The notes below the pieces were generated by a model. That model saw only the letters and a list, made by a program, of their open reading frames with translations. It did no database searches and was not told where the DNA came from. The position numbers were made by a program, and so were the translations under genes. A stretch of DNA of 64,000 nucleotides from Spirosoma sp. KUDC1026 (GTDB lineage: Bacteria; Bacteroidota; Bacteroidia; Cytophagales; Spirosomataceae), in contig NZ_CP056032.1 of the NCBI RefSeq assembly GCF_013375035.1, positions 4,214,001 through 4,278,000 of the forward strand, in the 5' to 3' direction. Positions 52,954-61,886 of this stretch are shown piece after piece. Position 1 is the first letter of the stretch. Each line of letters begins with the position of its first letter.

Positions 52954-53050
52954 TAGTTTTGTGCCATGCACTAGCGGCCTTCCGCTTTCTTTACACACCC
53001 CCTTATTTATAATTCGCAAGGCCCGGCACATTACGTACCGGGCCTTTTTT
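52954..53050 (+). ncRNA. Candidate orphan small transcript (promoter box to terminator)
   Basis: The -7 box TAGTTTTG (52954-52961) and an intrinsic terminator (AAGGCCCGG 53018-53026 with CCGGGCCTT 53038-53046, then T-run to 53050) enclose about 85 bases. No usable open reading frame lies in them: the only ATG opens ATG-CAC-TAG. No coding gene ends between the box and the terminator. A small regulatory RNA is the simplest reading; a leader peptide relic is an alternative. It does not match an RNA family I know. Confidence 0.45.
53018..53050 (+). terminator. Intrinsic terminator without an upstream gene
   Basis: A 9-bp GC-rich stem (53018-53026 with 53038-53046) around an 11-nt loop, with six T at 53045-53050. 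The nearest gene on the + strand upstream is BLUF, which ends 960 bp away with a - strand gene between. Confidence 0.85.
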
Positions 53051-53220
53051 ATTGACGTCATCCAATTCACATTTCATCCTGAATTATTTACCAAAACGGT
53101 ATATTTTTGGGAGCCATTGCAACGGTTTCCCCCAAAAAGAAATCTATATAAGTAAGTAACTGTCGGTGTTCTGCTTATACCACCATCGACCATATCCACC
53201 TCCTGATGTTTACCGCACCC

Positions 53221-53442
53221 ATGAAATATCAAGTTAGTTTAATGAGTTGGCCCCCGGGCATTGTTCAGGGCATCAAACAGATCGTAATTCCTTACCGGGC
53301 GGGAGTCGATTGTCTGACTGCCCGTCGGCAATATGCCGAAGCAAACGGGTTCACCTTCCTGGCCGAACGCTCTGACGGATTGATTGCCCTCTACTGGAAC
53401 GAGGCTAACCGGCTGGTCCGGCTGGCGATTGAGCCGATTTAG
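53221..53442 (+). CDS. Small protein of unknown function
   Basis: An open frame of 73 codons starting MKYQVSLMSWPPGIVQGIKQ. Codon use is like that of the neighbouring genes, and the composition is that of a folded cytosolic protein (mixed hydrophobic and charged residues, no signal peptide). I do not recognise a family. An in-frame ATG 15 bases upstream is an alternative start. It follows the candidate small RNA by 170 bp and precedes a convergent GDSL gene. It could be real or a chance frame. Confidence 0.45.
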   Translation: MKYQVSLMSWPPGIVQGIKQIVIPYRAGVDCLTARRQYAEANGFTFLAERSDGLIALYWNEANRLVRLAIEPI

Positions 53443-53537
53443 TTACTCCATCACGTATTGGTTTATCCGGATTGTTGGCCAACGCCGACCCGGATTCCAT
53501 TTGTCTTTCCAGCACAGCCGGCTTTCTGCCTGACAAC

Positions 53538-54371
53538 TCAATACCGTTTCAGCAATTTGACCAGTTTCCGGCTGATGAGGGCATACCCCTTGTCGGAGGG
53601 GTGCAGCCCGTCGTAGGTTTTTGCGATGGCGCCAACCGGATAGGGATACGCATCGGCTTTGGGATCAAACGGGATGTCGATAAATGCCGGGTATGGGTAG
53701 TCGCGATACGCACCCGTCTGCGGATCTTTCAGCCGTTTATAGTTCACGAGTTTCTTCATCTCCAGACCGGACGTGTGGTAGAGGTCCAGCACATCGAGGT
53801 GCTCATATTGGCCGATGGAATCAATGGCGACGGCAAACGACTCCAGGGTCTGGCCGTTTTTGGGCTTATATGAACCGAAAGCGTTATTCTGAAAATTAAA
53901 CAGGTACACAAAATCCACCCGTTGCATGGGCGTTATCAGCAGAATCCGGGCCTGCGGGTTGAGTGCCCGAAGTTTGTCGATGATGATCCGGAATGAGCCG
54001 TACACGGTGTTGTTGCCGGTCTTCTGCGCATAGTCCGCAAAACGGCCCAGCGGTCGCCCGGCCCACCAGTCGTTCGTGCCAAGAAAAATTGAATAAATAT
54101 CCGCTTTAACGAGCCCCAGCGTATCGATCTGCCGGGCAATCCGACCGGCGGTCCAGCCATTGTGGCCCTGGTTGACGTAGTGAAGGCTGGGTAACTTCTC
54201 TGCTACCCGGGTCATGTAGCCTTTCGTAATCCGATGGTCGGTTTCGTCCGGGTGGTCGTTCAGGTACGTAATGGAATCTCCGATAGCTACCCAGGTGCGG
54301 ACCGGAGGTCTGGTCGCCCCAGACAAAAAAATCAGCACGATCAGAAAAAATCCGTTTCTGGCGTAACGCAT
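53538..54371 (-). CDS. SGNH/GDSL hydrolase, exported
   Basis: A 277-aa esterase-like protein of the SGNH superfamily with an N-terminal membrane/signal segment (FFLIVLIFLSGA). Block I is TWVAIGDSITYL, with the nucleophile Ser33. Block II has the Gly in YVNQGHNGWTAGRIA. Block III is SIFLGTNDWWAG, with the oxyanion Asn near 99. Block V is YDGLHPSDKGYALIS, with the catalytic Asp and His near 258-262. Substrate candidates are acylated sugars or lipids, and nothing in the sequence decides. The gene is single, on the - strand, about 360 bp from the next gene upstream. Confidence 0.88.
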   Translation of the reverse strand: MRYARNGFFLIVLIFLSGATRPPVRTWVAIGDSITYLNDHPDETDHRITKGYMTRVAEKLPSLHYVNQGHNGWTAGRIARQIDTLGLVKADIYSIFLGTNDWWAGRPLGRFADYAQKTGNNTVYGSFRIIIDKLRALNPQARILLITPMQRVDFVYLFNFQNNAFGSYKPKNGQTLESFAVAIDSIGQYEHLDVLDLYHTSGLEMKKLVNYKRLKDPQTGAYRDYPYPAFIDIPFDPKADAYPYPVGAIAKTYDGLHPSDKGYALISRKLVKLLKRY

Positions 54372-54728
54372 ACCTGCAGTAAATTATCGACGTAATCTTG
54401 ACTTGTTGACAGGGAGGAAAAGAGGGCAATTTTCTATGTATCAAAGTCTCCGTTAAATCAGCGGATCTAACGGTTGCTACTCCCTGATTTTTCCTTTTCT
54501 CGTATAGAATGGTACGTTCTGCCCCGATCTACTTCATTTCCCGCTGCCCCTTTTTCTTTTCACTTTCTGCTGTTCGGTCAATCAACCAGATCTGAACCGT
54601 TTCGGTAACCCCGAAGGAAGGCACCAACCTGTCGGCCTCTGGGTTGCCCGGCAAGCCGACGGTTACGCTAAACGGGCAGGAATTTCTCTGGTTACCTCCA
54701 GCACGTCTCTTGCGCTTCAGGGTGCTGT
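54372..54728. other. Intergenic region without a supported gene
   Basis: Between the GDSL and DedA genes I see no promoter of the consensus type and no perfect terminator. A 101-codon open frame on the - strand (54529-54834) overlaps the end of the DedA gene, and its composition looks random. Confidence 0.6.
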
Positions 54729-55313
54729 TCACTCCCTTGTCGGGAGCGGTTCGCTGGTCAGCTTTGGCTGTTTGTACAGGTGAAAAATACCATAGATAGC
54801 CCCCGCCACCGCCAGCAGCACAACAATTAACCACTCATGCTGGCGCAAATCTTCTACCAGCGTTTCAATAAGCTGCGCGATGCTGTTCCCGGCAACAACA
54901 ATAATGGCCGTCCACAGCAGCGCGCCAACAGCGTTTAGTACCGTAAAGCGCAAAACCGGGTAGTGAACCATCCCAACGGTTAGCGGGATAATGGTTCGAA
55001 GACCAAACAGGAAGCGAAAGCCAACAACCAGACCAGCCCCGTAGCGATGCAGTAATTGCTGAACCCGATTGATACGGGGCTCCCATTTTGGACGCCGGGC
55101 CAATACCCGCGGACCGTACCGATGGCCGGCATGAAACAGGGCCTGTACCATCAGGAACGTAGCCAGCGCCCCAATGGCAATGATACCCGTCTGATTCAGG
55201 TAGCCCCGGTGCGCCAGATAAGCCGCCAGAATCAGGAACGTCTCTCCCTCCAGCAGAACGCCTACAAACAGGAGGGGATAGCCATACGTAATTAATAGTG
55301 ACTCAACAGACAT
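54729..55313 (-). CDS. DedA family membrane protein
   Basis: A 194-aa inner-membrane protein of the DedA (SNARE-associated/VTT) family, members of which flip undecaprenyl phosphate or other lipids and support membrane homeostasis. Landmarks are YPLLFVGVLLEGETFLILAA (re-entrant helix with the conserved Glu, about 13-32) and the Arg-rich GLVVGFRFLFGLRTIIPLTV (about 95-114). AVGALLWTAIIVVAGNSI and a last transmembrane helix (WLIVVLLAVAGAIYGIFHLY) follow. The start at 55313 was chosen as the first Met at the hydrophobic region; one 30 bases upstream is possible. It follows the methyltransferase gene by about 70 bp on the same strand. Confidence 0.92.
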   Translation of the reverse strand: MSVESLLITYGYPLLFVGVLLEGETFLILAAYLAHRGYLNQTGIIAIGALATFLMVQALFHAGHRYGPRVLARRPKWEPRINRVQQLLHRYGAGLVVGFRFLFGLRTIIPLTVGMVHYPVLRFTVLNAVGALLWTAIIVVAGNSIAQLIETLVEDLRQHEWLIVVLLAVAGAIYGIFHLYKQPKLTSEPLPTRE

Positions 55314-55386
55314 AGTCGCATGAAGGCTGGTAGCTATCAGCAATAACCTGACTTACCGCGTTGATGTTAGAATCGATTGGCTTCTG

Positions 55387-56154
55387 CTACAGTACCGCCA
55401 CAATAAACAGACGGGGAAAAGGCAGCAGAACAGTTCCGTCAGCAAGAGCCGGGTAGGCCAGCGCGATTTCCTGCTGATACTGTTCCAGGAAAGCATGCTG
55501 TTCCTCTTGAGAAAGCGGGTCCAGATAGGGGCGCAGGCCCGTTCCTTTAAACCATTCCACTACTGCGGCCGCTCCGCCCGCCAGTGGATGGTAATACGTC
55601 GTTCGCCAGATGTCCAGTTCGCTGACCCTGTCGACCAGCAGCTTGTAGTACCAATCGGCTCCCTTACGTTCCAGGCGATGTTTTGCCGGGGCCAGCTTCT
55701 CCGCCCACGCTCCTCTGTCCGCAATTTCCCGCATGAGCCGGTGTGCAGGTTCATCGGCATTGTCCGGCATCTGCACCGCCAGGCTCCCGCCCGGCGTCAG
55801 TTGCTGGAGCAGGCGGGGAAAAAGCGACTCATGGTCGGGCACCCACTGCAGGGCAGCATTGGCAAAAATGAGATCGAAAGGGCCATTGCCCGTCCAGGTA
55901 CCAATATTGGCTACGTCAAACTGAACCGTAGGCAGGCGTTTACGCGCGGCATCGATCATGTCGGGCGAGCTATCCATGCCGGAAACGGCGGCCTCCGGGA
56001 AGCGGTTGCGCAGCAGTTCCGTTGAGTTACCCGGTCCACAGCCGATGTCGACCGCCGTACATACGTTCCCCGCCGGAATCCGGCCCAGTAAATCGTGTAT
56101 AGGGCGGTTCCGTTCCGTTTCAAACTTGCGGTACTGCCCGGCAGACCAACTCAT
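55387..56154 (-). CDS. tam: Trans-aconitate 2-methyltransferase
   Basis: Tam methylates trans-aconitate, a by-product that inhibits aconitase, using S-adenosylmethionine. The 255-aa protein opens MSWSAGQYRKFETERNRP, as in the family. It has motif I VDIGCGPGNSTELLRNRFPE (about 36-55), then VSGMDSSPDMIDAARKRLP, FDLIFANAALQWVPDHESLF (about 98-117) and LTPGGSLAVQMPDN. The WRTTYYHPLAG segment near 190 is also conserved. The ATG at 56154 was preferred to a TTG nine bases upstream. It probably shares a transcript with DedA. Confidence 0.92.
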   Translation of the reverse strand: MSWSAGQYRKFETERNRPIHDLLGRIPAGNVCTAVDIGCGPGNSTELLRNRFPEAAVSGMDSSPDMIDAARKRLPTVQFDVANIGTWTGNGPFDLIFANAALQWVPDHESLFPRLLQQLTPGGSLAVQMPDNADEPAHRLMREIADRGAWAEKLAPAKHRLERKGADWYYKLLVDRVSELDIWRTTYYHPLAGGAAAVVEWFKGTGLRPYLDPLSQEEQHAFLEQYQQEIALAYPALADGTVLLPFPRLFIVAVL

Positions 56155-56528
56155 AGCGATCAAAATTTTACGTAGTGTCTACTCGATAACCCGAATAGGC
56201 ATAAAATGTGTGGAGCTGTAATTGACAAGGCAAAGACGCCCCTGATCATTGGCGGCTTCATTGGCGCGGGTCCGGCAGCCGTATTTAAACGAGTAAATCT
56301 GCGCGACTGCCTTTTTGTAAAATGACACTGCTTTAACGAAAAACCGAGCTAAAACCCGGCTGATTTCGCGGATTTATGTAACTATTCAGGCATTTAATCT
56401 TTCGATAATGCCATTATTTGTAACCGTTTACGAGAAAAATCGCTTCAGAAACATGATAAAGGCTTGATTTTTGCCTAAACTATATCGATCAAGTTAGTAG
56501 TCTATCCTTGGACATCTTTTTGACCGAT
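56155..56528. other. AT-rich intergenic region between tam and a small gene
   Basis: 374 bp without a convincing gene. It contains a CTTGAT/ATCAAG inverted pair near 56462-56494 and TATCCTTG just before 56508, a one-mismatch version of the -7 box that could serve the small gene at 56529. Confidence 0.5.
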
Positions 56529-56729
56529 ATGCGTGAACCAGCAAACCAGTCAACATACGAAAATGAAGTGTATTTCGTTGCCCGGCTCATTCTGCGCGAC
56601 GATGCCTATCGTAATTGCCAGCCCTCTCCCAGATGGACGGAACTAAGTGAAGAAACGCAGGCGGCCTATCTGCTTCTGGCTCGCCAGCGAATTGATACCT
56701 GGAACGCAGCAACACCTGTCAGGCGCTGA
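56529..56729 (+). CDS. Small conserved-looking protein of unknown function
   Basis: A 66-aa protein starting MREPANQSTYENEVYFVARL. It is Arg- and Tyr-rich, with a helical LSEETQAAYLLLARQRIDTW near the end. A TATCCTTG box lies about 20 bases upstream. Codon use matches the surrounding genes. No family is recognised. It converges with a response regulator gene 24 bp away. It is plausible as a small soluble protein, but experimental support would be needed. Confidence 0.5.
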   Translation: MREPANQSTYENEVYFVARLILRDDAYRNCQPSPRWTELSEETQAAYLLLARQRIDTWNAATPVRR

Positions 56730-56753
56730 CACTTCCGTTACCCGTCATTTTCC

Positions 56754-57191
56754 TCACTGGCCGCTCCACAACCGCCGGTTAGGATGAAGGCAGCTTTGCC
56801 AGTATTCGACAATTAATCTTATCTGTCGCTGTAACGCTTCGTAGGTCGTAGCTTTTTGGTAAAAGCCCTGCACCGACTCTCTGTACGCTTCCTCAACGGA
56901 ATATTCGCTGGCGGTGGTCGTCAAGAAGACGAACGGAATTGACTTCTTACGCAGGTAGTCGCTGGCATTCACTTTCCGACGTAACTCCAGCCCGTTCAGC
57001 AGCGGCATATTGATATCACAGAGAATCAGGAATGGCCGCTCCTGGGTAGCTAGCAAAAAGTCCAGTGCCTGCTGGCCGTCGGTAAGCGATATAATCTGAT
57101 TGGGAAGAGCCAGTTGCGTTAAGGCCTGACGGATTAGATATTGATCGTCGTCATCGTCGTCAATGCAGAGAATAGGACCGTTCAGTGACAT
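56754..57191 (-). CDS. Single-domain response regulator
   Basis: A 145-aa receiver domain without an output domain. The acidic pocket is a run of six Asp (ILCIDDDDDD, 11-16), the phosphoacceptor is Asp59 in LILCDINMPLLNGLELRRKV, the Thr in FVFLTTTASEYSVEEAYRES and the Lys in FYQKATTYEAL. Receivers of this type (RcsC/CheY-like, often labelled as relatives of phytochrome-associated Rcp1) accept phosphate from soluble hybrid-less kinases. The start at 57191 fits the promoter 57219-57250. Another single-domain regulator and a soluble kinase lie beside it. Confidence 0.92.
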   Translation of the reverse strand: MSLNGPILCIDDDDDDQYLIRQALTQLALPNQIISLTDGQQALDFLLATQERPFLILCDINMPLLNGLELRRKVNASDYLRKKSIPFVFLTTTASEYSVEEAYRESVQGFYQKATTYEALQRQIRLIVEYWQSCLHPNRRLWSGQ

Positions 57192-57218
57192 TGTTGAAAA
57201 AGAGATTTGATTAATTAA

Positions 57219-57250
57219 CAAAATTAATCACCTGACCATTCAACACCAAA
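57219..57250 (-). promoter_or_regulatory. Promoter of the response regulator gene at 56754-57191
   Basis: On the - strand TTTG (57250-57247), a 20-bp spacer and TAATTTTG (57226-57219) give a complete Bacteroidota promoter, with about 20-25 bases to the ATG at 57191. Confidence 0.8.
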
Positions 57251-57271
57251 GCAGATCGGCCGTCAAACCGC

Positions 57272-57658
57272 TTAAGCCATATAGGCCAGCATACGCCCCA
57301 CGGTCTGCCTGGTTGCATCTACGGTTGCGGCTTTCACCAGAAAATCGACGGCCCCTTCGTCGATCATCGTCTCCCGGTCGCCGGGTGCTTCGCTCCCCGA
57401 ATGAATAACCATAGGCACCGCTTCGCACCCTACCTGCCGGCGAAGCGTAGCCTGCCAATGGGGCTCGTTTTCGTCCACCATCAAATCAAACACGAATAAA
57501 TGAATGGGTTGCTGTTCCCAGATGTGAGAGCCCAGAAACGCATCAGCTGATTCGAACCAGTTCAATTTAACCTCAGGTGCATATTGCTGAAAGGCTATCT
57601 GAAGCAGCATGAAGTCTTCTTCGTCATCATCAATCATTACGATATGTTTTGTCTCCAC
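57272..57658 (-). CDS. Single-domain response regulator
   Basis: A 128-aa receiver: METKHIVMIDDDEEDFMLLQ with the acidic pair at 10-11, phosphoacceptor Asp58 in LFVFDLMVDENEP, the Ser/His position in VIHSGSEAPGDRETM and Lys in GAVDFLVKAATVDA. There is no output domain. It ends 22 bp before the promoter region of the next regulator. It is weakly similar to its neighbour, so they are not a recent duplication. The kinase at 58133 is divergent from it and is the likely phosphodonor, which is an inference from proximity. Confidence 0.9.
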   Translation of the reverse strand: METKHIVMIDDDEEDFMLLQIAFQQYAPEVKLNWFESADAFLGSHIWEQQPIHLFVFDLMVDENEPHWQATLRRQVGCEAVPMVIHSGSEAPGDRETMIDEGAVDFLVKAATVDATRQTVGRMLAYMA

Positions 57659-58132
57659 GATACTAGTTGGTAAGCAGTATAACTAGATAACGTTTATAGA
57701 CTTTAAATGCTTTTTTAATAGCCCGAATTTCAATTTCCCGGCGGCTCTGTCTTCAAGCGCCCGCCCGCTTTGGTTTGGTTAAACCTGCTTATTCCCTCGC
57801 TTGAGCCGTGTTTTAGCGCTTATCAATCTTAAGCCACCTGAAAGCAAACAAACAGAATTATTTCTTACGTAGTCTGATACCGCAGCAAGCAATAAGACTC
57901 ATCGGAAGTTTATGTTCCCCCCTTCGTAAACTTGTTAGCAGCGAAGCGGTTTAAACTATCAGTTGGCAGGCAAACCGCCGGGAACATTCAGCAGTAGCCG
58001 TTTCAGCCAGTCTTTTTTGGTAGATCCGTCCGTAGAATGAGGGGGCGATCCATAGGTCAAAACGTGTTTATTTCCCGCTTAGCTGATTTCCTGTCTGTTT
58101 CTGCCCGTATTTTGCCCATTATTTATTGAGCC
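57659..58132. other. Intergenic region between response regulator and kinase genes
   Basis: 474 bp. A 39-codon open frame on the - strand (57959-58078), ending KKDWLKRLLLNVPGGLPAN, has no start codon of its own except a TTG and may be a decayed 3' end. TATTTTG before the kinase start is one base short of the -7 consensus. Otherwise nothing is recognised. Confidence 0.5.
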
Positions 58133-60337
58133 ATGAATACAGTTCCCTCGTTGCCAGATGATGACAAACGAGTTGATGCGCTGAAAAGCTACCATATTCT
58201 GGATTCGCTGCCCGAATCCGATTACGACGCCATTACTCAATTAGCCGCCCAGATCTGCCAGACCCCGATTTCGCTGATCAGCCTGATTGATACAGACCGC
58301 CAGTGGTTCAAATCCAGACAGGGTCTGGCGATCGCAGAAACGCCCCGCGAGTTTTCGTTCTGTGCTCATAATCTCATTGATCCCAATACGTCCCTGATTG
58401 TCGAAGACGCCCGGCTGGATAAACGTTTTGCCGAAAATCCGCTGGTTACCGGTGATCCTCATATCGTTTTTTATGCCGGTATGCCCCTGGTCGACGACGA
58501 TGGGTTCGCGCTGGGGTCGCTCTGTGTCATCGATAGCCAGGTCAGGCAGTTGGACACCGGGCAATTATCAGCCCTCAAAACGCTGGCCAGGCAAGTCGTC
58601 AGCCTCCTCTCCCTCCGAAAAGCGAACCAACGCCTGCAAACCGAAGCCATTCAGCAGCAGCAGGTACGTACAGCGCTTTCGGAGAGCGAAACCCGCTTCC
58701 GCTCCCTGATTGAAAAAGCGCCGGTGGCCACCTGTTTGTTTGTCGGCCCAGACATGGTCATTGAAGTAGCCAATGACCCGATGCTTGCCTTCTGGGAGCA
58801 GGGTAAAAACGTACTTGGCAAACCGTTGGTCGAGGCCGTCCCGGAGCTGGCCAGTCAGCCGTTTCTGACTATTCTGGCTGAGGTATTTACCACCGGCATT
58901 CCTTACGAAGCCAAGGGAGCCCGCGCCGATCTGCAGGCCAACGGGCAGCTAAACACCTTTTATTTTGATTTTACCTACACGCCACTCCGGAATGCAGACG
59001 ATGACGTGTATGCCGTCATGGCGATGGCTGTTGACGTAACGGAGCAGGTGATTTCCCGCCAGCAGCTGGAAGCCAGTGAAGCCTTTGCCCGTAACCTGTT
59101 TCAGAGTTCACCCGTTGCCAATCTGGTACTGCTGGGGGAAGACATGACTGTTCAGACGATCAACGAAGGCATGCTGCAGATGCTGGGCCGTGATCGTACG
59201 ATTATCGGCAAACCCCTTATGGAGGCCGTTCCGGAGCTGCAGCCTACCCCCCTGCTGGAGCGCTTACGACACGTACTGAATACAGGAACCATGTATCACC
59301 AGCCGGAAGAACAAATCAGCCTGGTTCGGTTCGGACAGCCTTATACCGGCTATTTTCACTACATCTACACCCCATTTATAGACACGTCAGGTTTACCCAG
59401 CGGGGTAGTCGTAACGGCTATCGAAGTAACGACTCAGGTACTGGCGCGCCAGCAGGTAGAAGAGAGCGAAACGCGCTACCGCCAGCTTTCCCAGGAACTG
59501 GATTTGCAGGTGCAGCAGCGGACGGAAGAGCTTGCGTCGGCCAACGCGGAGTTAACGGCCAACAATGAGCAGTATGCCGCTATCAACCAGAAACTCGAAG
59601 AAGCGAACAGTCTGCTGATTCGCTCGAACGAGAATCTGCAGACCTTTGCCTACGTAGCGAGCCATGATCTCCAGGAGCCGCTGCGCAAGATTCAGCAATT
59701 TGGCGATCTGCTACATACTCAGTATGGTCCTTATCTGGGCGATGGGATCGATTACCTGGAACGAATGCAGCTGGCTGCCAGCCGGATGTCAACGCTGATC
59801 AAAGACCTGCTGACTTTCTCCAGAATTTCTACCCGGCGCGATACCAGTGCGCCAACGTCCCTGAATGACATCGTTGCGAGTGTATTGATAGACCTGGAAC
59901 TGCCGATCAACGAGCGTGAAGCGCAGGTCAGCGTGAGCAGCCTGCCAACCGTTTCGGGCGATGCGTCGCAACTGGGGCAGCTCTTTCAGAACTTACTCAG
60001 CAATGCGCTGAAGTTTCGCCGGGAGGATGTGGTGCCCCAGATTATGGTACGTTCGGAACTGGTTCTGGCGACGAAGCTGCCCCCTTCCATAAAACCGACC
60101 CGGCAGACGCCCGCCTATTATCAAATCGACGTAACGGATAACGGCATTGGCTTCGACGAGAAGTACCTGGACCGCATCTTCCAGGTGTTCCAGCGACTAC
60201 ACGGCCGGAAGCAGTTCGACGGAACCGGCATCGGTCTGTCGATTTGTGAGAAAGTGGTTACCAATCATGGTGGGGCTATCACGGCTACCAGTCAACCCGG
60301 CCAGGGCGCTACATTCAGCATTTACCTGCCGGTGTAG
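58133..60337 (+). CDS. Soluble GAF-PAS-PAS sensor histidine kinase
   Basis: A 734-aa cytoplasmic kinase without transmembrane segments. It has a GAF domain at about 20-165 ([52 protein letters not shown]), PAS 1 at about 190-305 and PAS 2 at about 315-440. Both PAS domains share the phrase [22 protein letters not shown], a sign of internal duplication. A coiled-coil lies at about 445-495. HisKA has [20 protein letters not shown] (phospho-His near 509). HATPase motifs are [36 protein letters not shown] and [13 protein letters not shown]. The DLQEPLRK H-box is that of phytochrome-like kinases, which usually pass phosphate to single-domain regulators such as the two encoded next to it. Confidence 0.93.
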   Translation: MNTVPSLPDDDKRVDALKSYHILDSLPESDYDAITQLAAQICQTPISLISLIDTDRQWFKSRQGLAIAETPREFSFCAHNLIDPNTSLIVEDARLDKRFAENPLVTGDPHIVFYAGMPLVDDDGFALGSLCVIDSQVRQLDTGQLSALKTLARQVVSLLSLRKANQRLQTEAIQQQQVRTALSESETRFRSLIEKAPVATCLFVGPDMVIEVANDPMLAFWEQGKNVLGKPLVEAVPELASQPFLTILAEVFTTGIPYEAKGARADLQANGQLNTFYFDFTYTPLRNADDDVYAVMAMAVDVTEQVISRQQLEASEAFARNLFQSSPVANLVLLGEDMTVQTINEGMLQMLGRDRTIIGKPLMEAVPELQPTPLLERLRHVLNTGTMYHQPEEQISLVRFGQPYTGYFHYIYTPFIDTSGLPSGVVVTAIEVTTQVLARQQVEESETRYRQLSQELDLQVQQRTEELASANAELTANNEQYAAINQKLEEANSLLIRSNENLQTFAYVASHDLQEPLRKIQQFGDLLHTQYGPYLGDGIDYLERMQLAASRMSTLIKDLLTFSRISTRRDTSAPTSLNDIVASVLIDLELPINEREAQVSVSSLPTVSGDASQLGQLFQNLLSNALKFRREDVVPQIMVRSELVLATKLPPSIKPTRQTPAYYQIDVTDNGIGFDEKYLDRIFQVFQRLHGRKQFDGTGIGLSICEKVVTNHGGAITATSQPGQGATFSIYLPV

Positions 60338-60359
60338 AAAGGGGCAAGCCCCTTTCTAC
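60334..60359 (+). terminator. Hairpin overlapping the kinase stop codon
   Basis: GTAGAAAGGGG (60334-60344) and CCCCTTTCTAC (60349-60359) pair perfectly around CAAG. There is no T-run, so termination would be weak; it may protect the mRNA end. Confidence 0.45.
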
Positions 60360-60503
60360 TACGAGCAATAACAGACTGGCAGGCGTATCGGCAACCGAAA
60401 CCGCTTCTTATAAGAATTTTATGTAGTTACCCCGAAGCCAGATATAGCCTTCCTGAACGGGCTATTGGGACGATACACCCTGTTCGATACGTACCTGGCT
60501 ACC

Positions 60504-60561
60504 GCTTAGTCAACTCTTTTGAGTATTCTTTAACTAATTGATACTTTGGAGTTGACTAAGC
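60504..60561. promoter_or_regulatory. 13-bp inverted repeat in front of the acyltransferase gene
   Basis: GCTTAGTCAACTC (60504-60516) and GAGTTGACTAAGC (60549-60561) are perfect inverse complements with 32 bp between. An inner AGTAT/ATACT pair (60523-60527, 60541-60545) extends the dyad. The right arm ends 12 bases before the start codon. This fits an operator for a dimeric regulator, or an mRNA leader hairpin. Confidence 0.6.
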
Positions 60562-60573
60562 AGCTTTATACGT

Positions 60574-61701
60574 ATGTATTTCCCGCAACTGACTTTTCTC
60601 CGCTACATCGCGGCTGCCATTGTCCTGATGAGTCATTTTGGTCAGGTACAGGAAATCCTTAGTATTCCGGGTTTGGGTAACGCGATGCATTATTCAAATA
60701 CCCTGTTAAGCTTCTTTTTTGTACTGACCGGATTTGTTCTGATTTTATCTATCAATCAGAACAATCAGTTGCCGCCGGCTATTCCACCAAAGCTGCTGCT
60801 ATTCAGGCGATTAATTCGAATCTACCCGCTGCACTGGCTGGCGTTGCTACTGACTTTGGTCATGCAGCAGATTGAGCTGGTCCAGAATCCAACGGCCGAC
60901 GTAGCCCCGGTAGATACTGGTAAGGTTCTGGCTCATGCGCTGCTCTTACAGGCCTGGTATCCTGAATACTCGTTTGCGCTGGTCTATAATTACGTAAGCT
61001 GGACGTTATGTGTTGAACTGTTGCTTACTCTGTTAGCTCCTTTTCTCTATAGCTGGATGCTGAAACAGCCTACGACAAGACTGGTACGGAACGTAACACT
61101 AGTCTGGCTGGGAAGCCTGTTGGTGCATTATCAATGCCTGCAACAGGGAATGCCCGTGGACTGGGGCTTTTTCTGGCCACCCGTTCACGTACCGGAATTT
61201 ATCGTAGGCATGGCAGGTGGTTTTGTCCTATGCCGCCGATTCGAGGTACTCAAACAACAGGCGAAGTGGATGCATGGCCTGGCCTACCTCAGCGGGGCAC
61301 TGATGATTGGTCTGATGATGGGTGCTTTCCCTTACCTCTATAAAAACAGCCTGATATTTGCCCCTACCTATTTGTTCGTATTGCTAAGTGTATCGTTAAG
61401 TAGCAATTGGGTAACGAAGCTATTTTGTACGAAACCCTTCTTGTACCTGGGGAAGATTAGTTATGGGGTGTATATTCTGCAACTTCCCGTAGCCATTTTC
61501 ATTCTACGAGTCGTTCACCCCTGGGCGGGCTGGCCTTACCGGTACTCAGTTCTTCTGTTCTTAGTGACCCTAACGGGAGTGGCGGCCCTGGCCTACGAAT
61601 GGATGGAAAAACCGATTGCAACGTATGTAAAAAATCGCCTGCTCCGTAAGGTAACGTCTGTACCTCTTGTAGAACCATCCCCGTCTTTAGTAGCGCAGTA
61701 A
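60574..61701 (+). CDS. Acyltransferase family 3 (OafA/NodX-type) membrane protein
   Basis: A 375-aa inner-membrane acyltransferase with about ten hydrophobic segments. It begins MYFPQLTFLRYIAAAIVLMS. The catalytic His is in VLMSHFGQV (about 21), and the Arg motif is LLLFRRLIRIYPLHWLALLL (about 75-94). NYVSWTLCVELLLTLLAPFL and KPFLYLGKISYGVYILQLPV follow, all typical of OafA-type enzymes that add acyl groups to surface polysaccharides or lipids. The acceptor is unknown; no polysaccharide synthesis genes are adjacent. It has a dyad just upstream and a strong bidirectional terminator downstream. Confidence 0.92.
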   Translation: MYFPQLTFLRYIAAAIVLMSHFGQVQEILSIPGLGNAMHYSNTLLSFFFVLTGFVLILSINQNNQLPPAIPPKLLLFRRLIRIYPLHWLALLLTLVMQQIELVQNPTADVAPVDTGKVLAHALLLQAWYPEYSFALVYNYVSWTLCVELLLTLLAPFLYSWMLKQPTTRLVRNVTLVWLGSLLVHYQCLQQGMPVDWGFFWPPVHVPEFIVGMAGGFVLCRRFEVLKQQAKWMHGLAYLSGALMIGLMMGAFPYLYKNSLIFAPTYLFVLLSVSLSSNWVTKLFCTKPFLYLGKISYGVYILQLPVAIFILRVVHPWAGWPYRYSVLLFLVTLTGVAALAYEWMEKPIATYVKNRLLRKVTSVPLVEPSPSLVAQ

Positions 61702-61732
61702 ACCCATCGCCGGTGGGCGTCAACTGTTTATA

Positions 61733-61771
61733 CCGCAAAAAGGCCGCTGTTTTTCAGCGGCCTTTTTGCGG
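61733..61771. terminator. Strong bidirectional terminator
   Basis: CCGCAAAAAGGCCGCTG (61733-61749) pairs perfectly with CAGCGGCCTTTTTGCGG (61755-61771) around five T. It lies between two converging genes. Confidence 0.9.
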
Positions 61772-61886
61772 ATAGCGGGAGCCGGATTCGACATCTATGT
61801 CAAACAGCGGGTAGTGGTTGCCGACCTGTTCAGCTCTGCTTTTGTCGAACGGTGCAACGCTGACTTGCCTAATCAGAAGTGGTGCT

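Noticed and set aside
54529..54834. 101-codon open frame on the - strand overlapping the DedA 3' end
   Set aside because: Overlaps a certain gene, low-complexity start, no signal or motif, no ribosome-binding or promoter signal.
57959..58078. 39-codon frame ending KKDWLKRLLLNVPGGLPAN on the - strand
   Set aside because: Looks like a decayed gene end, but too short and without start or family match to call.
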